A DNA stretch of 35,184 nucleotides from positions 1-35,184 of the forward strand of contig OMWN01000077.1 of assembly GCA_900314765.1 (NCBI GenBank), given 5' to 3'. A program made the translations under genes and the position numbers. The stretch comes from an uncultured Selenomonadales bacterium (GTDB lineage Bacteria > Bacillota > Negativicutes > Selenomonadales > Selenomonadaceae). Below, piece by piece: positions 30,806 through 35,184 of the stretch (positions within the stretch are counted from its first letter, which is position 1; each line of letters begins with the position of its first letter). The notes beneath the pieces were generated by a model. That model did no database searches. It was not told the DNA's origin and saw only the letters and a list, made by a program, of their open reading frames with translations.

Positions 30806-32899
30806 TCAAATGAGAATCGGGGACTCCATCAAGAGGCGCTCGAATTTTTTGACGGGGAGCGGCTTTGAGAAGTAGAAGCCTTGTATGTTGTCGCAGCCTG
30901 TCGTCCTGAGGAAGTCGAGCTGGAATTTCGTCTCGACGCCTTCGGCGATGGTCGCCATGCCGAGATGCTGGGCGATGCTGATGACGCCGAGGAGTATGAC
31001 GGCGGCGCGCGACGATGACTCGAGGTTGTCGAGGAATTTCATGTCGATTTTGAGTATGTCGAGCGGGATGTCTTTGAGCATTTTGAGCGACGAGTAGCCG
31101 CTGCCGAAGTCGTCGATGAGGACGGTGAAGCCCGCATCTCTGAGCGCGGTCGTGGCCTGTATGAGCTGCTCGGGGTTGTCCATGTACGCGGACTCGGTGA
31201 TCTCGAGGCGGAAAAGCGTCGGCTTGACGCGGTAGCGTTTGAGGAGATTGAGGAGGTCCTGCGGCAGGTTCGTGTTGAAGAGGTTCATGCGCGAGACGTT
31301 GACGGAGATGGGGACGGGCGTGAGGCCATTTTTCTCGCGCTCAGCTAGGTAGGCAGCCGCCTTTTCCCACATGTAGTGGTCGAGGTTCGTGATGAAGCGA
31401 TTTTTCTCGAAGAGCGGAATGAATTGGCCCGGCGAGACGAGGCCGTGCTGCGGATGATTCCAGCGAATGAGCGCCTCGGCCGCGACAATTTTGTCGAAGT
31501 GGAGGCTGTAGACGGGCTGCAGGAACATGACGAAGTCGCCGTTTTCGAGCGCGGCGTGCATGTCGTTAAGTATCTGCTGCTCGGCGAGCATGGCTTGGCG
31601 CATGCTCTCGTCGTAGAAAGCGTAGCGCTGTATGTAGTTGCCCTTGACGCTCGAGAGTGCGATCTTTGCGCGGTCGCACATCTGCGAGATCTCGATGTCG
31701 GGTTCTGTCACGGGGTAGATGCCGTTGTGCACGGTGAGGTTGTAGCGCAGGTCGAGCGTCGAGGAGATGTCTGTCTGATTTTTGAGGTAAGTATTGAGGT
31801 CGAAATCGCGCTCGGGCATGCAGCAGCAGAATTTGTCGGACTCGTATCTGCCGAATGTGCCGCGGCCATTGACGTATGATTTCACGCGGGCCGCGAACTG
31901 CATGAGTATGTTGTCGCCGACGCGCGTGCCGAAAAGGTCGTTCACGACTTTGAATCGGTCGATGTCGCTGATGATGAGCACGAATTTCTCTTGGCGATTT
32001 TCGTCGAGCATTTTGCGTGTGTCGCGGAAGAAGCTGATGCGGTCAGGCAGTCCCGTGAGCGCATCCGTGCCGTCCTTGCCGGGGAAAAGCGGCTTCGTCC
32101 GCGAGACGTCTTTGTCCGTGCTGTCGGGTATGGGGACGACGACGGCGTGGCAAATGAGCTGCTCGACGGCGCCATCGAATATGTCGGCGTAGACCGTGGC
32201 GTGGTGGATGGAGCCGTCTTTTCGCTGGATGCGGAGCGTCTCGCAGAATGGCTTTCTGTCGGCGGCGAGGCCCTCGAGCGATTGCCTCAGGCTGCTGTAG
32301 TCGTCGGGGTGAATGACGCGCGGCAGTATGCTGTCCTCTTTGCTGAGCTCCGCGAATTCGGCGACGGTGTAGCCGCAGATTTTCGCGCATGAGTTGCTCG
32401 CGTAGAGAAATTTGAAGTGGCCGTCGGAGAGCTCGAGCGCGGCGATGCCGGAGCCATCCTCCGTGCTGCGCTCGAACATCTCGTAGTCGAACGACTCGGG
32501 GTCGATGGCCGGCGCGGGCATCGGTATCCTGAGGAGATTGGCGACGCGCTGGCGAAGGAGCGGCCCGTGGTATGGCTTTGTCGCGAAGTCTGTGGCGCCA
32601 AGCTTCAGCGCGCGCGTGCGGAGGTCGACGTGTGCGGCGCCCGAGAGGAGCAGCACGGGCGTATGAGCGAGGTACGGCGACATCCTCATGCGCGTGAGGA
32701 CCTCGAGGCCGTCCATGCGCGGCATGAGGTAGTCGAGCAAGACGAGCGCCGTATCGGGATTGCGCGCGAGGAACGACATCGCCTCGACGCCGTCCGTTGC
32801 CTCGAATATATTTGAATAGTCGTGGAGTATGCCCCGAAGCATGATGCGGCTCGGCGCGTCGTCCTCGGCGATGAGGATTTTTTGGCTTTTTACGTCCAT
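30806..32899 (-). CDS. REC-PAS-GGDEF-EAL protein, predicted c-di-GMP phosphodiesterase
   Basis: A 697-residue cytosolic signalling protein. A receiver domain (1-125) has phospho-acceptor Asp56 (LLDYLMP) and ATKPY. A PAS domain (about 150-260) and a GGDEF domain (about 275-425) follow. Its signature reads ESDKF (353-357) instead of GGDEF, so cyclase activity is unlikely, though nucleotide binding may remain. The EAL domain (about 440-690) keeps EAL (475-477), NVS, EITES, DDFGSGYSS, a conserved Lys (LKID), AEGVE and IQGF, the set expected for an active c-di-GMP phosphodiesterase. GAGGGC precedes the ATG. The divergent chemoreceptor gene is the nearest neighbour; the cognate kinase is unknown. 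Confidence 0.93.
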   Translation of the reverse strand: MDVKSQKILIAEDDAPSRIMLRGILHDYSNIFEATDGVEAMSFLARNPDTALVLLDYLMPRMDGLEVLTRMRMSPYLAHTPVLLLSGAAHVDLRTRALKLGATDFATKPYHGPLLRQRVANLLRIPMPAPAIDPESFDYEMFERSTEDGSGIAALELSDGHFKFLYASNSCAKICGYTVAEFAELSKEDSILPRVIHPDDYSSLRQSLEGLAADRKPFCETLRIQRKDGSIHHATVYADIFDGAVEQLICHAVVVPIPDSTDKDVSRTKPLFPGKDGTDALTGLPDRISFFRDTRKMLDENRQEKFVLIISDIDRFKVVNDLFGTRVGDNILMQFAARVKSYVNGRGTFGRYESDKFCCCMPERDFDLNTYLKNQTDISSTLDLRYNLTVHNGIYPVTEPDIEISQMCDRAKIALSSVKGNYIQRYAFYDESMRQAMLAEQQILNDMHAALENGDFVMFLQPVYSLHFDKIVAAEALIRWNHPQHGLVSPGQFIPLFEKNRFITNLDHYMWEKAAAYLAEREKNGLTPVPISVNVSRMNLFNTNLPQDLLNLLKRYRVKPTLFRLEITESAYMDNPEQLIQATTALRDAGFTVLIDDFGSGYSSLKMLKDIPLDILKIDMKFLDNLESSSRAAVILLGVISIAQHLGMATIAEGVETKFQLDFLRTTGCDNIQGFYFSKPLPVKKFERLLMESPILI

Positions 32900-33128
32900 G
32901 ATGTTTGCCCTCTTTCATGTTGTTCGCCCAATGAATTACTCGTTGTTATTATTTCGACAATGATTGCGAGATTCCTTTATTTTGCGAAGGAAAAAATGGG
33001 CGCGGGTATAAAATTTTTTATGAGCAGATATAATCATATTATTAGAAAATTAAAAGAGATTTCTTTTTTTTAATAAAATATTTTAGCTTTAATGGACATA
33101 CGGCGAATATTGTGATATATTAATTCTA

Positions 33129-33152
33129 CAACATCTAGAATTGGGGATGTTG
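33129..33152. promoter_or_regulatory. Inverted repeat upstream of the chemoreceptor gene
   Basis: CAACATC (33129-33135) and GATGTTG (33146-33152) form a dyad with a 10-base centre, 44 bases before the chemoreceptor ATG, possibly an operator. The rest of the AT-rich 296-base gap between the divergent EAL and chemoreceptor genes shows no clear promoter, riboswitch or gene. Confidence 0.35.
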
Positions 33153-33195
33153 GCGATATAAATATTTTCTATGGTATCTTTTAGGGGGTATATGT

Positions 33196-34899
33196 ATGGA
33201 TAATATCAAGACATCCGGCAAGATACTCATTCTTGTCGTGATTGCCGCCATCGGCATGGTGGCAATCGGTGTCCGCGGATGGTCATCGCTCTCTAAGGCG
33301 GGCGACGACATGACGCGCATGTATGAGAGACAGCTGCAGGAGATTCGCCTCCTCGGCGACATGAACGAGGCCATGCGCGTCGCTCAGGTGCGCGTGTATC
33401 AGGCGGTGGTAGACCCTGTTCGCGCGTCTGAGGTCAAAAAGGGCATGGATCAGAAGCTTGGCGAGTTCGAGAGAGATCTCGTCGAGTACAAGAAGATCAC
33501 GGCGCATCGCCCAGAGATGGCCTCTCAGGTAAGCGAGATGGAGGGCAACTGGAACAAGTTCCGCGACGCCGCAAAGGCGACGATGGCTGTCGCGGAGAAG
33601 GGCAACACGAAGGCCGGCCTCAACACGTACAACTCCCAGATGAAGAAGCCGACGGCTGATCTCCGTGACAACATGGGCAATCTCCTCAAGGGCGTAGAGG
33701 AGAGAGCTGAGGGCATCAACAAGCAGAACGCGGTCGACAACCGCAACGCCATCATCTCGATGGTGGTCATCACCGTCATAGCGCTCGTGATACTCGTGGT
33801 GCTCTCGATCATCACTATCAAGGCAATCACTGGGCCGCTCTACGCGATGATCGACACGTGCAACAAGCTCAAAGCGGGCGATTTCCGTCATGAGGGCGAG
33901 AAGGCGACGCGTGGCGACGAGTTCGGCGACGCGGAGCGTGCTCTCTTTGAGACGAGCGAGACGATCAACAAGTTCATGAGGAATATCTCGATGTCGGGCG
34001 AGCAGATCGCGGCGTCGTCTGAGGAGCTCACTGCGAACTCGAACGAGACGGCGAAGGCGGCAACGCAGGTCGCGGAGAATGTCACGACTGCGGCAAATGT
34101 CGTCGGCGATCAGCAGAAGTCTGTCGACTCCGGCTCCGAGAAGGTAGCGATGATCTCGACGTCGGTCGATGGCATGAAGATGCAGGCAGATCAGGCGTCC
34201 GAGAGCGCGATGACGGCAGTGAAGGAAGCGACGACCGGCGCAAACGAGGTCGATGGCTCCGTCCAGCAGATAAAGAACGTCGAGCAGACCGTCCAGCAGA
34301 CGGCAGAGCTCGTGGACAAGCTCGGCGAAAGGTCGCAGGAAATCGGCAGCATCGTCGAGACAATCACAGGCATTGCGGGACAAACGAATCTCCTCGCGCT
34401 GAATGCGGCCATCGAGGCTGCGCGCGCAGGCGAGCATGGCCGTGGATTTGCGGTCGTCGCCGAGGAGGTCAGGAAGCTCGCAGAGCAGTCGCGTGAGGCG
34501 GCAGAGAAAATCTCTACGCTCATCGGCGGCATCCAGACAGACACGGCAACGGCAGTCACGTCGATGCAGGAAGGCCGCAAGGCCGTCATCGAGGGCGCAC
34601 AGTCTGTCGATGGCCTGAGGGAGACATTCGACCATATCAAAAACCTCATCCAGCAGGTCTCGGAGAAGGTCGATGCGATGGCGAAATCTGTCGACGGCGT
34701 CGCAAACGAGGCAGATGGCATCACGTCAGAGATGCAGGCCATAAACAGCGACGCGAAGAAAGTCGCGGACGAGATGCAGAGCGTCTCGGCAGCGGCGCAG
34801 CAGCAGAGCGCATCGAGCCAAGAAATCGCAAGCGCATCCGATGCTCTCGCACAGCTCGCGCAGGACATGCAGAACGAGCTCTCGAAGTACAAGTTCTGA
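33196..34899 (+). CDS. Methyl-accepting chemotaxis protein
   Basis: A 567-residue transmembrane chemoreceptor. Helix 1 spans about residues 7-27, a periplasmic four-helix-bundle-type ligand domain about 30-185, helix 2 about 187-210 ([20 protein letters not shown]). A HAMP linker follows (about 211-265), then the long cytoplasmic coiled-coil hairpin. Its tip carries the invariant contact region for CheA/CheW, with [20 protein letters not shown] followed by [16 protein letters not shown]. No CheB/CheR-binding pentapeptide ends the protein. A ribosome site (AGGGGGT) precedes the ATG. Ligand unknown. It implies flagellar motility encoded elsewhere. Confidence 0.96.
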   Translation: MDNIKTSGKILILVVIAAIGMVAIGVRGWSSLSKAGDDMTRMYERQLQEIRLLGDMNEAMRVAQVRVYQAVVDPVRASEVKKGMDQKLGEFERDLVEYKKITAHRPEMASQVSEMEGNWNKFRDAAKATMAVAEKGNTKAGLNTYNSQMKKPTADLRDNMGNLLKGVEERAEGINKQNAVDNRNAIISMVVITVIALVILVVLSIITIKAITGPLYAMIDTCNKLKAGDFRHEGEKATRGDEFGDAERALFETSETINKFMRNISMSGEQIAASSEELTANSNETAKAATQVAENVTTAANVVGDQQKSVDSGSEKVAMISTSVDGMKMQADQASESAMTAVKEATTGANEVDGSVQQIKNVEQTVQQTAELVDKLGERSQEIGSIVETITGIAGQTNLLALNAAIEAARAGEHGRGFAVVAEEVRKLAEQSREAAEKISTLIGGIQTDTATAVTSMQEGRKAVIEGAQSVDGLRETFDHIKNLIQQVSEKVDAMAKSVDGVANEADGITSEMQAINSDAKKVADEMQSVSAAAQQQSASSQEIASASDALAQLAQDMQNELSKYKF

Positions 34900-34913
34900 T
34901 CATAAGAAAATTT

Positions 34914-34949
34914 CAAGCGGTGGGGATTATCCTCACCGCTTTTTGTTTT
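34914..34949 (+). terminator. Terminator of the chemoreceptor gene
   Basis: AAGCGGTGGGGAT pairs with ATCCTCACCGCTT with one mismatch, followed by TTTTGTTTTG. Confidence 0.88.
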
Positions 34950-35044
34950 GCGATGAAAGAGTGTGGGGAGGTGAATTTGCAGTTGATTTTAATTCGCTTA
35001 AATTTGCAGGATTGTATTGTTTTTGTTATGATTAAAGGAAACAC

Positions 35045-35184
35045 TGATTATTTCAGCAGTCGTCTTGACGGATCTTTTTCCGTATATCTTCGTCGCGGCT
35101 CATCAGCGTAGCACCACTACGCTTCTTCGCCTCTTCTTGATATACGAAAAAATCTCTCGTCAATACTCCTACTTCAATTAATCA
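35045..35184. repeat. Long hairpin repeat, cut by the window end
   Basis: The left arm (35045-35088) pairs imperfectly with the right arm (35139-35184): TGATTA with TAATCA at the ends, TTGACGG with CTCGTCAA, CGTATATC with GATATACG near the apex. The loop contains a perfect inner stem AGCGTAG/CTACGCT (35105-35123). No coding frame is convincing. It is probably a member of a dispersed intergenic repeat family continuing past the window; the preceding bases AAAGGAAACAC likely have their complement just outside. Confidence 0.7.

Noticed and set aside
33152-33159. Sigma-28-type -10 element (GGCGATAT) before the chemoreceptor gene
   Set aside because: No TAAA-type -35 at the required 15-base spacing, and the match may be part of the dyad at 33129-33152.
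33283-34635. Long open frame of 450 codons antisense to the chemoreceptor gene
   Set aside because: It is a codon-bias shadow: composition is Arg/Leu/Asp-rich without any domain, there is no ribosome site, and the sense frame is an unambiguous chemoreceptor.

Overview
This window is the replication-origin region of a bacterial chromosome. Gene order (rpmH-rnpA-yidD-yidC-jag-mnmE-mnmG diverging from dnaA-dnaN-recF, plus parAB, a DUF4446 gene and a SprT-like gene) is of the Firmicutes/Bacillota type. Anaerobe-style redox proteins (an EFR1-type flavodoxin-ferredoxin fusion, a clostridial-type ferredoxin, a TSCPD protein, a membrane-anchored flavodoxin), a chemoreceptor, a reactivase encoded apart from MetH, and a base composition close to half GC with many ATA and GAG codons suggest a motile anaerobic member of the Negativicutes, perhaps Selenomonadaceae. 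The taxonomic guess is inference; no rRNA gene is present to settle it.

Layout. 0.2-1.6 kb: iron-sulfur/flavin gene cluster (+). 1.7-5.4 kb: minus-strand genes for an Fsr-like MFS exporter, tRNA-Thr(CGT), a BrnQ-type transporter and a guanylate-kinase-like protein. 5.7-7.8 kb: pfkA and an unusual fic gene (+), separated by a structured non-coding element. 7.8-12.3 kb: a minus-strand operon reading hybrid histidine kinase -> MetH reactivation protein -> MetH. 12.3-15.5 kb: a perfect parS, a parAB promoter, parA, parB, DUF4446, sprT-like (+). 15.5-20.7 kb: minus-strand dnaA, dnaN, recF and a DciA-like (DUF721) zinc-ribbon gene, with DnaA-box clusters on both sides of dnaA. The dnaA-dnaN gap carries what looks like a complete basal unwinding system (tandem DnaA boxes, GC spacer, DnaA-trios). 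20.9-28.4 kb: rpmH, rnpA, yidD, yidC, jag, mnmE, three small membrane-protein genes and mnmG (+). 28.5-34.9 kb: an orphan acidic protein, a flavodoxin, a degenerate HD-type protein, a REC-PAS-GGDEF-EAL phosphodiesterase and a chemoreceptor.

How the genes work together. DnaA, DnaN, RecF and the DciA-like protein act in replication start and repair; ParA/ParB and parS handle origin segregation; L34, RnpA, YidD, YidC, KhpB/Jag, MnmE and MnmG serve ribosome, tRNA and membrane-protein biogenesis. The accessory flanks carry cobalamin-dependent methionine synthesis apparently co-transcribed with a signalling kinase, c-di-GMP turnover beside chemotaxis, and small redox proteins. Intergenic spaces hold at least four families of structured, hairpin-forming repeats. 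The most unusual points are the kinase-reactivase-MetH operon, the rearranged origin gene order (parAB on the dnaN/recF side of dnaA; yaaA, gyrB and rsmG not where expected), a parS-like site inside a terminator loop, an RnpA with a repeat-derived insertion, a Fic protein altered in both its catalytic and inhibitory motifs, and an AT-rich membrane-protein pair inserted between mnmE and mnmG beside a 141-bp hairpin.
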